Of a stretch of 42,847 bases of DNA, positions 8,676 to 18,140 are shown piece after piece. The stretch lies in the NCBI GenBank assembly GCA_022767125.1, contig JALEPZ010000064.1:1-42847 (forward strand), read 5' to 3'. Every line of letters starts with the position of its first letter. The stretch's first letter is position 1. The notes beneath the pieces are model-generated. The model made no database searches and was not told where the DNA came from. It was given only the letters and a program-made list of their open reading frames with translations. Source of the stretch: Phocaeicola plebeius. GTDB lineage: Bacteria > Bacteroidota > Bacteroidia > Bacteroidales > Bacteroidaceae. Position numbers and translations under genes: made by a program.

Positions 8676-11600
8676 ATGGCTTTTAGAAAAGATACTAAAA
8701 TAAAGAGTAATTTCTCAAAGATTACAATCGGACTTGCCTCGCCCGAAGAGATTCTGGAAAACTCCTTTGGCGAAGTGCTGAAGCCCGAAACCATCAACTA
8801 CCGTACTTACAAGCCCGAGCGTGACGGTTTGTTCTGCGAGCGTATTTTCGGTCCGGTGAAGGACTACGAATGCCATTGCGGCAAGTACAAGCGCATCCGG
8901 TACAAGGGCATTGTCTGCGACCGTTGTGGTGTAGAAGTTACCGAGAAGAAGGTGCGCCGCGAACGTAGCGGCCATATCCAGCTGGTCGTTCCTGTGGCTC
9001 ATATCTGGTATTTCCGTTCGTTGCCTAACAAGATTGGTTACCTGCTCGGATTGCCGACCAAAAAGCTCGATGCCATTATCTATTACGAACGTTACGTGGT
9101 GATTCAGCCGGGTGTGAAGGCTGATGACGGCATTGCTAAGTACGACCTCCTTTCAGAAGAAGAATACCTGGATATCGTGGAAACGTTGCCGAAAGAAAAC
9201 GAGTTCCTCGAAGATACAGACCCCAATAAGTTCATCGCCAAGATGGGCGCCGAAGCCATTTACGACCTCCTGTTGGGCCTGGACCTTGACTCCTTGTCGT
9301 ACGAGTTGCGTCACAAGGCCAACAATGATTCTTCGCAGCAGCGCAAGAACGAAGCGCTGAAGCGCCTGCAGGTGGTGGAGTCCTTCCGTGCTTCGCGTGG
9401 CCGCAATAAGCCCGAATGGATGATTGTCCGCATCGTGCCGGTTATCCCCCCCGAATTGCGTCCGTTGGTTCCGCTGGACGGAGGTCGTTTCGCTACCTCC
9501 GACCTGAACGACCTTTATCGTCGTGTCATCATCCGCAACAACCGATTGAAGCGACTCATCGAAATCAAGGCTCCCGAAGTCATCCTGCGCAATGAAAAGC
9601 GCATGTTGCAGGAAGCTGTCGATTCATTGTTCGATAATTCTCGCAAGTCCAGTGCTGTGAAGACCGATGCCAACCGTCCGCTGAAGTCGTTGTCCGACAG
9701 CCTGAAAGGTAAACAGGGACGTTTCCGTCAGAACCTGTTGGGTAAACGTGTGGACTATTCAGCCCGTTCGGTTATCGTCGTAGGTCCGGAACTGAAGATG
9801 GGTGAGTGTGGTATTCCCAAGCTCATGGCTGCTGAACTCTACAAGCCGTTCATTATCCGTAAACTCATCGAGCGCGGTATCGTGAAGACCGTGAAGTCGG
9901 CCAAGAAGATTGTCGACCGCAAGGAATCCGTCATCTGGGACATCCTGGAACACGTGATGAAGGGACACCCTGTGTTGCTGAACCGTGCACCGACCCTGCA
10001 CCGCCTGGGTATCCAGGCGTTCCAGCCCCGCATGATTGAAGGTAAGGCCATTCAGCTCCACCCGTTGGCATGTACGGCCTTCAACGCCGACTTCGACGGT
10101 GACCAGATGGCCGTTCACTTGCCGCTGAGCAATGAGGCTGTTCTTGAGGCCCAGCTGCTGATGCTGCAGTCGCACAACATCCTGAACCCGGCCAATGGTG
10201 CGCCGATCACCGTGCCTGCACAGGATATGGTGTTGGGGTTGTACTACATCACTAAGCTGCGTAAAGGAGCAAAGGGAGAAGGCCTGATTTTCTACGGTCC
10301 TGAAGAAGCCATGATTGCCTATAACGAAGGGAAGGTGGACATCCACGCCATTATCAGCGTGCTGACCAACGACCTCGATGAAAACGGCAATATCGTGAAG
10401 AAGATGATTAAGGAAACCTCGGTAGGCCGTATCATCGTGAACGAACTGGTTCCCGACGAATGCGGTTACCTCAACCTCATCATCTCCAAGAAGTCATTGC
10501 GTGACATCATCAGCGATGTCATCAAGCGTGTCGGTGTTGCCCGTGCGTGCGACTTCCTTGATGGTATCAAGAATCTTGGTTACCGTAAGGCCTTCGAAGG
10601 CGGTCTGTCCTTCAACTTGGGCGATATCATCATCCCGAAGGAGAAGGAAGAACTGGTGAAGAGAGGTAACGAAGAAGTCGAGCAGATCATGATGAACTAT
10701 AACATGGGTTTCATCACAGACAACGAACGTTACAACCAGGTCATCGATACATGGACCCACGTCAACAGCGACTTGTCCGATATCTTGTACAAGACGATCA
10801 AGAACGACGACCAGGGCTTCAACTCCGTCTTCATGATGCTGGATTCCGGTGCCCGTGGTTCAAAAGAACAGATTCGTCAGTTGTCCGGTATGCGTGGTCT
10901 GATGGCGAAGCCGCAGAAGGCCGGTGCTGAAGGCGCACAGATTATCGAGAACCCGATTCTATCAAACTTTAAGGAAGGTTTGTCCGTGCTGGAGTACTTT
11001 ATTTCCACCCACGGTGCCCGTAAGGGTCTAGCCGATACGGCCTTGAAGACAGCCGACGCCGGTTATCTGACCCGTCGTCTGGTCGATGTGTCCCACGATG
11101 TCATCATCAACGAAGAAGACTGTGGAACATTGCGCGGATTGGTTTGTACAGCATTGAAGAACAACGATGAAGTCATCGCTACGCTGTACGAACGTATTCT
11201 GGGCCGTGTATCCGTCCATGATATTATCCATCCTACGACAGGCAAGCTCATTGTGGCTGCCGGTGAGGAAATCACGGAAACCATTGCCGAAGAAATCGAG
11301 CAATCACCGATTGAAAGTGTCGAAATCCGTTCGGTATTGACCTGTGAATCCAAGAAGGGTGTCTGCGCAAAGTGTTATGGCCGCAACCTGGCTTCCAGCC
11401 GTATGGTGCAGAAGGGCGAGGCAGTCGGTGTCATCGCTGCACAGTCTATTGGTGAACCGGGTACTCAGCTGACTCTGCGTACCTTCCACGCCGGTGGTAT
11501 TGCCGGTAACATGGCCGCCAACGCTACCATTGTTGCCAAGAACCCCGCCCGTCTGGAATTTGAAGAACTGCGTACCGTAGATGCAGTAGAAGAAACCGGC

Positions 11601-12962
11601 GAACCGGTGAAGATTGTCGTAGGTCGTCTGGCCGAAGTACGCTTCATCGACGAGAATACCGGCATCATTCTTTCTACGCACAACGTACCTTATGGTTCGA
11701 AACTGTATGCGTCCGACGGTGAAGTGGTCGAAAAGGGCAAGCTCATTGCCAAGTGGGATCCGTTTAATGCCGTTATCGTCACCGAAGCCGGCGGTAAGGT
11801 CGACTTCGAGTCAGTAATCGAGAACGTTACCTATAAGGTAGAGTCCGATGAAGCCACCGGTCTGCGTGAAATCATCATTACCGAATCGAAGGACAAGAAC
11901 AAGATTCCTTCGCTGCACATCCTCGACGAAAACGGAAACATTATCCGTACGTACAACTTGCCGGTGGGTGGCCACGTCGTGGTCGAAGACAAAGACATCG
12001 TGAAGTCGGGTGACATCCTGGTGAAGATTCCGCGTGCCGTCGGTAAGGCGGGTGATATCACCGGTGGTCTTCCTCGTGTTACCGAGCTGTTCGAGGCCCG
12101 TAACCCGTCGAATCCCGCCGTTGTTTCTGAAATCGATGGTGAAATCACCATGGGTAAAATCAAGCGTGGTAACCGCGAAATCATCGTTACTTCGAAAACC
12201 GGTGATGTCCGTAAGTACCTCGTTGCCCTCTCCAAGCAGATTCTGGTACAGGAGAACGACTATGTACGTGCCGGTACGCCGTTGTCCGACGGTGCCATCA
12301 CGCCTGCCGATATCCTGGCCATTAAAGGTCCCACGGCTGTACAGGAGTACATCGTGAACGAAATCCAGGACGTTTACCGTCTGCAGGGTGTAAAGATCAA
12401 CGACAAGCACTTCGAAATCATCGTCCGCCAGATGATGCGCAAGGTACAGATTGACGAACCGGGTGATACCCGCTTCCTGGAACAGCAGGTGGTAGACCGT
12501 CTGGAGTTCAACGAAGAGAACGACCGTATCTGGGGCAAGAAGGTGGTAGTTGATGCCGGTGATTCAGAAAACCTGCAGCCGGGTCAGATTGTGACAGCCC
12601 GTAAGCTGCGCGACGAGAACAGTATGCTGAAGCGTCGTGATATGAAACCGGTGGAAGTGCGCGATGCAGTGCCTGCTACCTCAACCCAGATTCTACAAGG
12701 TATTACCCGTGCCGCTCTGCAAACTTCCAGCTTCATGTCGGCAGCTTCCTTCCAGGAAACGACGAAGGTGCTCAACGAAGCGGCCATCAACGGCAAGGTA
12801 GACCGTCTGGAAGGTATGAAGGAGAACGTTATCTGCGGTCACTTGATTCCGGCCGGTACCGGTCAGCGCGACTTCGACAAGATTATCGTCGGCTCGAAGG
12901 AAGAATACGACCGTATCCTTGCCAACCGCAAGAATGTGCTCGACTATAGTGATGTAGAATAA
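8676..12962 (+). CDS. rpoC: DNA-directed RNA polymerase subunit beta'
   Basis: This is the beta' subunit carrying the catalytic magnesium. The protein is 1428 residues long. Visible motifs are the N-terminal zinc-binding set [20 protein letters not shown] (about residues 67-86), the catalytic [12 protein letters not shown] (about 470-481) and the second zinc cluster around [11 protein letters not shown] (about 890-900), followed by the trigger-loop region with [16 protein letters not shown]. The C-terminus carries the segment with [21 protein letters not shown] terminator follows directly after the stop. Certain. Confidence 0.99.
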   Translation: MAFRKDTKIKSNFSKITIGLASPEEILENSFGEVLKPETINYRTYKPERDGLFCERIFGPVKDYECHCGKYKRIRYKGIVCDRCGVEVTEKKVRRERSGHIQLVVPVAHIWYFRSLPNKIGYLLGLPTKKLDAIIYYERYVVIQPGVKADDGIAKYDLLSEEEYLDIVETLPKENEFLEDTDPNKFIAKMGAEAIYDLLLGLDLDSLSYELRHKANNDSSQQRKNEALKRLQVVESFRASRGRNKPEWMIVRIVPVIPPELRPLVPLDGGRFATSDLNDLYRRVIIRNNRLKRLIEIKAPEVILRNEKRMLQEAVDSLFDNSRKSSAVKTDANRPLKSLSDSLKGKQGRFRQNLLGKRVDYSARSVIVVGPELKMGECGIPKLMAAELYKPFIIRKLIERGIVKTVKSAKKIVDRKESVIWDILEHVMKGHPVLLNRAPTLHRLGIQAFQPRMIEGKAIQLHPLACTAFNADFDGDQMAVHLPLSNEAVLEAQLLMLQSHNILNPANGAPITVPAQDMVLGLYYITKLRKGAKGEGLIFYGPEEAMIAYNEGKVDIHAIISVLTNDLDENGNIVKKMIKETSVGRIIVNELVPDECGYLNLIISKKSLRDIISDVIKRVGVARACDFLDGIKNLGYRKAFEGGLSFNLGDIIIPKEKEELVKRGNEEVEQIMMNYNMGFITDNERYNQVIDTWTHVNSDLSDILYKTIKNDDQGFNSVFMMLDSGARGSKEQIRQLSGMRGLMAKPQKAGAEGAQIIENPILSNFKEGLSVLEYFISTHGARKGLADTALKTADAGYLTRRLVDVSHDVIINEEDCGTLRGLVCTALKNNDEVIATLYERILGRVSVHDIIHPTTGKLIVAAGEEITETIAEEIEQSPIESVEIRSVLTCESKKGVCAKCYGRNLASSRMVQKGEAVGVIAAQSIGEPGTQLTLRTFHAGGIAGNMAANATIVAKNPARLEFEELRTVDAVEETGEPVKIVVGRLAEVRFIDENTGIILSTHNVPYGSKLYASDGEVVEKGKLIAKWDPFNAVIVTEAGGKVDFESVIENVTYKVESDEATGLREIIITESKDKNKIPSLHILDENGNIIRTYNLPVGGHVVVEDKDIVKSGDILVKIPRAVGKAGDITGGLPRVTELFEARNPSNPAVVSEIDGEITMGKIKRGNREIIVTSKTGDVRKYLVALSKQILVQENDYVRAGTPLSDGAITPADILAIKGPTAVQEYIVNEIQDVYRLQGVKINDKHFEIIVRQMMRKVQIDEPGDTRFLEQQVVDRLEFNEENDRIWGKKVVVDAGDSENLQPGQIVTARKLRDENSMLKRRDMKPVEVRDAVPATSTQILQGITRAALQTSSFMSAASFQETTKVLNEAAINGKVDRLEGMKENVICGHLIPAGTGQRDFDKIIVGSKEEYDRILANRKNVLDYSDVE

Positions 12963-12978
12963 TCTGCTCTATACGGAT

Positions 12979-13044
12979 ATACCGCTGAGGAGGATTCAGG
13001 CTTTGTCCAGTCCTTCTTCAGCGGTATTTCTTTCTATTTTTTTT
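12979..13044 (+). terminator. Terminator of the rpoBC operon
   Basis: The arm ATACCGCTGA (12979-12988) pairs perfectly with TCAGCGGTAT (13018-13027), and the inner GGAGGA/TCCTTC bases extend the stem. The 3' side leads into a T-rich tract with a run of eight T at 13037-13044. It begins 16 nt after the rpoC stop. Confidence 0.85.
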
Positions 13045-13063
13045 GAATAAAGTGTGCCAAAAG

Positions 13064-13095
13064 TTTGGAAGTTACCAGAAAACTTTCTACCTTTG
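13064..13095 (+). promoter_or_regulatory. Bacteroides-type promoter for tRNA-Leu
   Basis: The -33 element TTTG (13064-13067) and the -7 element TACCTTTG (13088-13095, consensus TAnnTTTG) are 20 nt apart, the known optimal spacing of the primary sigma factor of Bacteroides. The start point is expected near 13101, about 13 nt before the tRNA. Confidence 0.85.
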
Positions 13096-13113
13096 CAGCG
13101 CATTTGAGGAAAT

Positions 13114-13197
13114 GCCCAGATGGCGGGATCGGTAGACGCGCTGGTCTCAAACACCAGTGGATTCACCTCCATCCCGGTTCGACCCCGGGTCTGGGTA
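13114..13197 (+). tRNA. tRNA-Leu (anticodon CAA)
   Basis: The acceptor stem GCCCAGA (13114-13120) pairs with TCTGGGT (13190-13196, ending in a G-T pair), and the discriminator is A13197. The anticodon CAA (13148-13150) lies in the loop CTCAAAC on the stem CTGGT/ACCAG. The long variable arm fits class II leucine tRNA. It has its own promoter and terminator, so it is a single-gene unit. Confidence 0.96.
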
Positions 13198-13201
13198 CAT
13201 G

Positions 13202-13245
13202 AAAAGCTAAGTATAGAATTATCTATCACTTAGCTTTTGCTTTTT
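13202..13245 (+). terminator. Terminator of tRNA-Leu
   Basis: The arm AAAAGCTAAGT (13202-13212) pairs with ACTTAGCTTTT (13228-13238) over a 15-nt loop, and five T follow at 13241-13245. It begins 4 nt after the tRNA. Confidence 0.85.
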
Positions 13246-13608
13246 ATTGTCATCAGGCGACCATTTCGTATCGCTCAACTTTCGTGTGAATAAAATTGTT
13301 TGATAAGGATTGCTCGTCGTACTCTTATTCCTGCGTATTACAGGCACAATACGCTTATTTCATTTTGCATGAAATGGAAATGAGAATTGTGGAACGATTG
13401 AATGATATTTTTGGGGGCTCTCGTACCTGTCCCAATTGATATTATGCTTATCTTTGCATGCTTTTCCGGTTTTCTGCTTTTATAGCGACACTAGAGCAGT
13501 CAAAACCATTGAGGCAACAAAAGTTCGGACGAATGCGGGATGCTCGAATTTTTACAAAGAGGAAATGAAAGATAGTGTCGTTAACAAAAGGTTATGTAGG
13601 ATTGCATT
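13246..13608 (+). promoter_or_regulatory. Gene-free leader region upstream of the fimbrillin cluster
   Basis: No coding region is seen. Two adjacent small hairpins occur: GCGTATT (13333-13339)/AATACGC (13348-13354) and ATTTCAT (13357-13363)/ATGAAAT (13369-13375). A -7 box TATCTTTG is at 13449-13456, but no TTTG stands 19-21 nt upstream, so this promoter is only half supported. If real, it gives a leader of about 145 nt before the first gene. I found no flanking inverted repeats that would suggest phase inversion. Confidence 0.45.
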
Positions 13609-14388
13609 ATGAGAAGATCTATGATGTTGTTATGCCTGCTGTTGGTTGCTGTCTGTTCGTTGTCAGCGCAGCACCTTGTCAGTGGCGTTGTGACCGACAT
13701 GAACGGTAAGCCACTCGCAGGAGCGAAAGTGGACGTACGTTTGGTGGGAGCGTCCCTGTCCATTAGTACGGGGGTGGATGGGAAGTTCCAGTTACAGACT
13801 GTGGCACCGGTACAGGAGGTGTGTGTGATGTACAGCGGTATGCAAACCCAAATTCAGGCACCGGCTGTTGATATGGTGTTCCGGATGGAACGCATCAGTC
13901 GGTGGCGGCTGGAGCCTCAGACTTATACTTGGATAGTCAGCCCACAGGTGGTGTTTCCCGAAAGTGATACGTCCAATCCCGCTTTCGGACTGATGGCGGC
14001 TATCGTAAAGCAGTGGGGAGTCTATGTGAAATTTGTTTATTCGCCTTCCGAAAAAACTCAAGGCATTTATACCGCTTCTTCTGGCGTGCTGCCGTGGACG
14101 ACAGGAAAGGATAAGCGCAGTTATATGTCGTTTGCTGCTGGAGCGATGTATCGGTTGAAGTGTCCTGTTTATGCGTATGCAGGTTTAGGGTTTGTGAACC
14201 GAAAGGTGGCTTGGCAGCTGACGGACGGGAGGTATGTCAAGAACAAGGAGTATTCCTATTCAGGTCTGATGGCCGACTATGGCCTGCTGCTCCAGATGGG
14301 TCAGTTTACGGTCAATGCTGGTGCGATGATGAGTGTGTCCGATGGAGTTAATTTTGCGGCGAATGCCGGAATCGGATATAGTTTTTAA
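13609..14388 (+). CDS. Outer-membrane protein with carboxypeptidase-regulatory-like domain
   Basis: The specific function is unknown. The 259-residue protein starts with a signal peptide (about residues 1-21, ending SLSAQ). Next comes a carboxypeptidase D regulatory-like beta-sandwich (about 22-85) with the typical SGVVTDMNGKPLAGAKVDV and DGKFQL pattern. The rest (about 105-259) is made of alternating aromatic and polar strands and ends in GYSF; a C-terminal phenylalanine is usual for small outer-membrane barrels. It is the first gene of the plus-strand cluster, 14 nt before the first fimbrillin-like gene, so it may help assemble or anchor that surface structure. That role is inferred from position only. 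Confidence 0.75.
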   Translation: MRRSMMLLCLLLVAVCSLSAQHLVSGVVTDMNGKPLAGAKVDVRLVGASLSISTGVDGKFQLQTVAPVQEVCVMYSGMQTQIQAPAVDMVFRMERISRWRLEPQTYTWIVSPQVVFPESDTSNPAFGLMAAIVKQWGVYVKFVYSPSEKTQGIYTASSGVLPWTTGKDKRSYMSFAAGAMYRLKCPVYAYAGLGFVNRKVAWQLTDGRYVKNKEYSYSGLMADYGLLLQMGQFTVNAGAMMSVSDGVNFAANAGIGYSF

Positions 14389-14402
14389 CCCTTTAATAGA
14401 CA

Positions 14403-15587
14403 ATGAATATGAAAGGAATTCATGTTATATTGACTTTATTGTTCTCTTGTTTGTGGGCAGTGGCCTGCCAGTCGGTGGAAGAGCCAGTACGAACAGAGCC
14501 TACAGTACGTACGGAGGAAGTACGGGAGATTGGCCGTGAGGAAGCGAAGGTCACAGGTTATGTTGATGTGTCTTCAATCTGCTCGTTTTTGTTGTCCACT
14601 TTACCGGATCTGTCGGATGCGTGGCAGGTGGAGGCGCGGTTGACGGATGCTGCAACCGGCAGTTACGAAGGAGTATTGTCTTCACTGTCGCCTAACACTA
14701 CTTATTATGTAGCGTTGAGTGCATCGGATGGACAGACGAATGTGGTGGGTAATATCCAGATGTTCACCACCTTGCCAGCAGTGGGTATCGGCAAGGTATT
14801 CTTGTGGGATTGGACAGCTTTAGGTGCAGAGTCCAGACGGCTTCCATATGTGGATGACTCGATGGGAGCGTTTCTCTATAGCCTGCCGGAAGGAGGTGAG
14901 GACTGTCTGGTGGAAGCGTCTAATTTGTATGTAAGCTATGAGAACGGTGCCTGGGCATTGCCGGTGACGTTTGATATAGAGGAAGCTGCCAAGTATTTTG
15001 CAGTGTATGCCCCCTATCAAGAGAACTATGGGGAATTCCATCAGGTGCGGGTGGCTGCCAATACGGATTTTTTGGCGGGAGTCAGCGGACCTGTCCATTC
15101 TCAGTCTCCGTATGCAGACATCGACTTATATCATCGCATGGCCAAGGTGACACTAGAAGTGCAGACCTCCGAAGTAAGCAATGTGGATTATACCTTGGGA
15201 ACCGTGGCTTTACAGAACGGCCAGCAGGGATCCGCTATCGTGCGATGGGCCGATTTTGATATGTGGACGCAGAAGATGACTCCAGTGGTAGAAGAGAACC
15301 ATGATGGACTCTTGGTTGATTGCGACGTGCGCCTTGATTCCGAGAAGGCAGCTGTCATCGATTTTTATGTGGTTCCCACATCCTTCTTGCAAGGTGAAGT
15401 GGTGTTGTCGCTCACGGAGAAGGGAAGTCAGGAGAGTCGGCTTGCTGCTCCGTTCGGTGATACGGACTGGGAATCTGGCCTACATTATGTTTATCCTGTG
15501 ACGGTCACTTCCAGTGGCCTGCAGATAGGAGATGTCCGTCTGGAGGATTGGGAGAACAACGAAGGAGGTACAATTATCATTAAGTAA
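14403..15587 (+). CDS. Fimbrillin-family lipoprotein with an FN3-like domain
   Basis: This is a 394-residue surface lipoprotein. The signal peptide ends with the lipobox AVAC (Cys about residue 22), followed by QSVEEP. Residues of about 35-125 look like a fibronectin type III fold (REIGREEAKVTGYVD and then LSPNTTYYVALSA). The rest resembles the fimbrillin/Mfa-like family, with YFAVYAPYQENYGEFHQVRV and the DLYHRMAKVTLEV motif. Such proteins are exported as lipoproteins and either polymerise after protease cleavage or cap and anchor the fibre. The gap to the next gene is 12 nt, so it is an operon. Subunit type (shaft or tip) cannot be decided. Confidence 0.7.
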   Translation: MNMKGIHVILTLLFSCLWAVACQSVEEPVRTEPTVRTEEVREIGREEAKVTGYVDVSSICSFLLSTLPDLSDAWQVEARLTDAATGSYEGVLSSLSPNTTYYVALSASDGQTNVVGNIQMFTTLPAVGIGKVFLWDWTALGAESRRLPYVDDSMGAFLYSLPEGGEDCLVEASNLYVSYENGAWALPVTFDIEEAAKYFAVYAPYQENYGEFHQVRVAANTDFLAGVSGPVHSQSPYADIDLYHRMAKVTLEVQTSEVSNVDYTLGTVALQNGQQGSAIVRWADFDMWTQKMTPVVEENHDGLLVDCDVRLDSEKAAVIDFYVVPTSFLQGEVVLSLTEKGSQESRLAAPFGDTDWESGLHYVYPVTVTSSGLQIGDVRLEDWENNEGGTIIIK

Positions 15588-15599
15588 ATCTACATCATT

Positions 15600-16520
15600 A
15601 TGAAGCTAATCAACTCAATACTGGCTTTGACAGGTTGCCTCTTCCTGGGGACGGCCTGCAGCGATGAAGCGGGAACACAGGAGAGCGACAGGAAGGTTCC
15701 GTTGGAAATCCGTGTGGCCGGTGGGAACGGCCGTTCAGTTATTGAAGGGACAACAATCCCCTATCAGACATCGTTTGGAATATTTGGTACCACAGCTTAT
15801 CCGGAAGGTACGGTGGACGAGGCGATTTGTAATTTGTCTGTCTTTTACGATGGGAGTTGCTCGATGACATCCCCGGTGATGCTGGATGCTGAGCCCCGCT
15901 ATCTGAAGGCCTATTATCCGTATTCGGAAACTATGTCCCAGGGAGTGATGGAAGTCAATATCCGTGATCAGGTAGATCTCTTGTATGGAGTGAGTGTGGA
16001 AGAAGACCAGCCTGCATCGGTGAACAATGAGCATCCGGTGGCTACAGTGGCTTTCCGGCATGTTCTGGCTCGCCTTACTTTCCGAGTGAGGCAAACGGAA
16101 AACATAATGAACCACTTCTTTCTTTCAGGTATAGGTGTGTCGCCGTTGTATCAGACTGCCACTTGGGATGTACTGAATCAGCAACTGACATCCGGTTTCT
16201 TGTCAGAATACACGTTCCCTCTCTTCCAGGAAGTGACGCAAGAGTTCGCCTCGTTCGATTTCCTCGTGATTCCCATGGAAACGGAGGATTCTAGGGAACT
16301 GACGTTCTTCTTTGCTGATGGGCAAGAAAGGCAGGTGCAGTTGCCAATCGGTGAATGGAGAGCAGGGCAGCAATATACATACGATGTCATCTTCGATGCG
16401 GATACGGTGCATATCAGTGAGGCTGTGATTCTTCCTTGGGATTGCGTAACCGATGAAGAGACGATAATCACGGATGGCGTGACTGAGGACACGGATAACG
16501 AAAATGTGGTGAACGACTAA
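15600..16520 (+). CDS. Fimbrillin-family lipoprotein
   Basis: This 306-residue lipoprotein has a signal peptide with lipobox GTAC (Cys about residue 20). The body shows the fimbrillin pattern: a ligand-like GIFG segment, RYLKAYYPYSETMSQG, a DLLYGVS segment, and the FRHVLARLTFRV motif near the middle, which corresponds to the FxHxLAxxxxxV signature of this family. The C-terminal part has WRAGQQYTYDV. It stands second of three fimbrillin-like genes and ends 15 nt before the ATG of the next. It is probably a minor or structural subunit of the same fibre; this is inferred. Confidence 0.75.
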   Translation: MKLINSILALTGCLFLGTACSDEAGTQESDRKVPLEIRVAGGNGRSVIEGTTIPYQTSFGIFGTTAYPEGTVDEAICNLSVFYDGSCSMTSPVMLDAEPRYLKAYYPYSETMSQGVMEVNIRDQVDLLYGVSVEEDQPASVNNEHPVATVAFRHVLARLTFRVRQTENIMNHFFLSGIGVSPLYQTATWDVLNQQLTSGFLSEYTFPLFQEVTQEFASFDFLVIPMETEDSRELTFFFADGQERQVQLPIGEWRAGQQYTYDVIFDADTVHISEAVILPWDCVTDEETIITDGVTEDTDNENVVND

Positions 16521-16535
16521 TTGACAGCTGATTTT

Positions 16536-17417
16536 ATGAAAACAATACTATCTTATTTATTTTCATGTCTGCTGACAGCAGGCATGATGGTTGCCTGTAC
16601 GGACGATGTGACCCCTTCCGTAGAACAGCCAGCTGCTTATCTGGCCATAGAAGCCAAGGTGGAAGAAGGAGGTGTCAACCGTGCGGCTATAGATTCCACG
16701 GGCTTTCAGGAAGGTGACCGGATTGGCATCTTTGTCAGGGATGCAGAAGGAAACCCTTACTTGTCGGATCAGAATTGCTCGAACCTTCTTGCTACGTTCG
16801 ATGGAAACCAGTGGGTGATGGACACTCGCATCGCCCTGCAGGCTGACAAAAAGGCGATGGTATATGCCTATGCTCCTTATGATGAGCAGGTGATGACCAA
16901 TGGCGATTCCATTGCTATCGACCTGAGTCGTCAGTTGGATATCTTGCATGGGAATGCAGGGGACGTTACTCCTGAACATCCTACGGCGAATATTGGCTTC
17001 CGTCATGCATTGGCACGGATTTCTGTGTCCGTCATCCGCGATGCGGAGGATGTAGGCGAGGGAAGGCTGACCCGTGTACGTGTTCAGAACGGTGGGGAGA
17101 GTGACTGTGTTTCTATGGCAGGGAAGATGAGTCTTGTCAATGGAGGCATCGAGAAAGAGGCAGGTGATAAGGCCTGTGTTGTGGCCGAGATGGATTCACT
17201 GCTTTCTGTGGAGGCAACTGTTATTGACTTGCTGGTGCTGCCTACCGACAACGGCATGGAAGAGGAAAGTTCTTCTGCGGACATCCTGCTGACCATTGAC
17301 GGAAAAGACTATGTAAAGACGGTCAGTCGCCCTGTTTGGCAAGGAGGGCGTCAATACATTTATCCGATAAAGCTTCGCCGTACGCCAGCTGAACCAGCCA
17401 ATCCGGAGGAGGAGTAG
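16536..17417 (+). CDS. Fimbrillin-family lipoprotein
   Basis: This 293-residue protein is the clearest fimbrillin of the three. It has a signal peptide with lipobox MVAC (Cys about residue 21), then EGDRIGIFV, AMVYAYAPYDEQV, LDILHGNAGDV and FRHALARISVSV, all hallmarks of the Mfa-like/fimbrillin family, and ends with GGRQYIYPIKL. I chose the ATG at 16536 (MKTILSYLFS), because the in-frame TTG at 16521 would put five residues before an obvious signal peptide. It is the last gene of the cluster; the stop is TAG. Confidence 0.78.
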   Translation: MKTILSYLFSCLLTAGMMVACTDDVTPSVEQPAAYLAIEAKVEEGGVNRAAIDSTGFQEGDRIGIFVRDAEGNPYLSDQNCSNLLATFDGNQWVMDTRIALQADKKAMVYAYAPYDEQVMTNGDSIAIDLSRQLDILHGNAGDVTPEHPTANIGFRHALARISVSVIRDAEDVGEGRLTRVRVQNGGESDCVSMAGKMSLVNGGIEKEAGDKACVVAEMDSLLSVEATVIDLLVLPTDNGMEEESSSADILLTIDGKDYVKTVSRPVWQGGRQYIYPIKLRRTPAEPANPEEE

Positions 17418-17597
17418 AGGCGGCCGCTACTGATACCCTTATGGGAACTGATGGAGAGTCCGAATGTGAGAATCAACAATGCGACTGTGGCCGAAGTGGA
17501 GGTTTCCTCTGTTCGCCGCATTATATGCTCCGTAGTTGGGAGTGACGAACCGCTGATTGAGTAGCCCGTGTATACTGGAACAAGGCTATTCAACAAC

Positions 17598-17751
17598 CAC
17601 CAAGGAACAGGGTGTGTCAAAATAGAAAACGCCTTTTATTTTGCTTGTCATTGACGAAGTCAATCTGTAAAGCGTATTCAGATTCTTCGCTACGCTCAGA
17701 ATAACAATCAGATAGGCGATGCTGATTTTGACACACCCTCGTTCCTTGGTG
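17598..17751. repeat. 154-bp element with terminal inverted repeats (MITE-like)
   Basis: The left arm (17598-17623) begins CACCAAGGAAC and goes on GGGTGTGTCAAAAT. The right arm (17725-17751) is its inverse with one extra base, reading ATTTTGACACACCC then GTTCCTTGGTG. About 100 bp lie between them, with no ORF. The interior contains one copy of the dispersed hairpin motif described at 17681. The form suggests a miniature element derived from an insertion sequence; which one is not known from the sequence. Confidence 0.6.
17681..17705 (+). repeat. Dispersed hairpin motif, copy A
   Basis: The stem ATTCT (17682-17686)/AGAAT (17698-17702) encloses the 11-nt loop TCGCTACGCTC, preceded by G and followed by AAC. 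Related copies with compensating stem changes are at 33214, 42614 and 42684. This copy lies inside the 154-bp inverted-repeat element. Confidence 0.6.
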
Positions 17752-18140
17752 CAGTTAGGATACATTCCTGTTTTCATGGACATTGTATTTCTTTCCTACA
17801 CTCTTTAACCTCATATCGACTGCGATGCAAGGAGCATCCGGCCGACACTTCTTGCGTAGGATAAAGAACGGTGCTGATACTCTCTGGAAAGTCTGTCTTC
17901 TGATGCCCTGATAGGGATGAATAGACACCCTTAAAGATACCTATCGTCACCTTCTGCTTGCTACCAAATGTTCTTCTGCCTTCTGTCAAAAGTTCGTTTG
18001 ATGCCTATCGAAGAAGTGTCTGTTGCTTGGCGTGGCTTTTAGCACGAATACATTGACAATCTGGATACAAAGAAATGCTACCCACCCCAAACGGGGATAT
18101 CGGAGAATTGTTATACCGTAGCTAATGGTTGTAATGTGGG

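Larger units (their letters stand above)
17418..18140. other. Intergenic stretch with no convincing gene
   Basis: The 720 bp lie between the converging fimbrillin cluster and the last gene of the polysaccharide locus. The first 49 codons after the fimbrillin stop stay open but resemble nothing I know. A 154-bp inverted-repeat element fills 17598-17751. From 17752 to 18140 there are only short ORFs with unnatural composition on either strand, which could be the decayed remains of a gene. No good terminator was found for either flanking unit. Confidence 0.5.

Noticed and set aside
13333-13456. Small hairpins upstream of the fimbrillin cluster as an invertible phase-variation promoter
   Set aside because: Phase-variable promoters in Bacteroides need distant inverted repeats flanking the promoter; only local 7-bp hairpins are present.
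17418-17564. 49 open codons in frame after the TAG stop of the third fimbrillin gene, suggesting readthrough
   Set aside because: Forty-eight codons without a stop are expected by chance about one time in ten, and the peptide resembles nothing; no readthrough context is visible.
17774-17989. A 71-residue minus-strand ORF that might be a decayed transposase
   Set aside because: No transposase motif can be recognised and the composition does not look coding; only a database search could rescue it.
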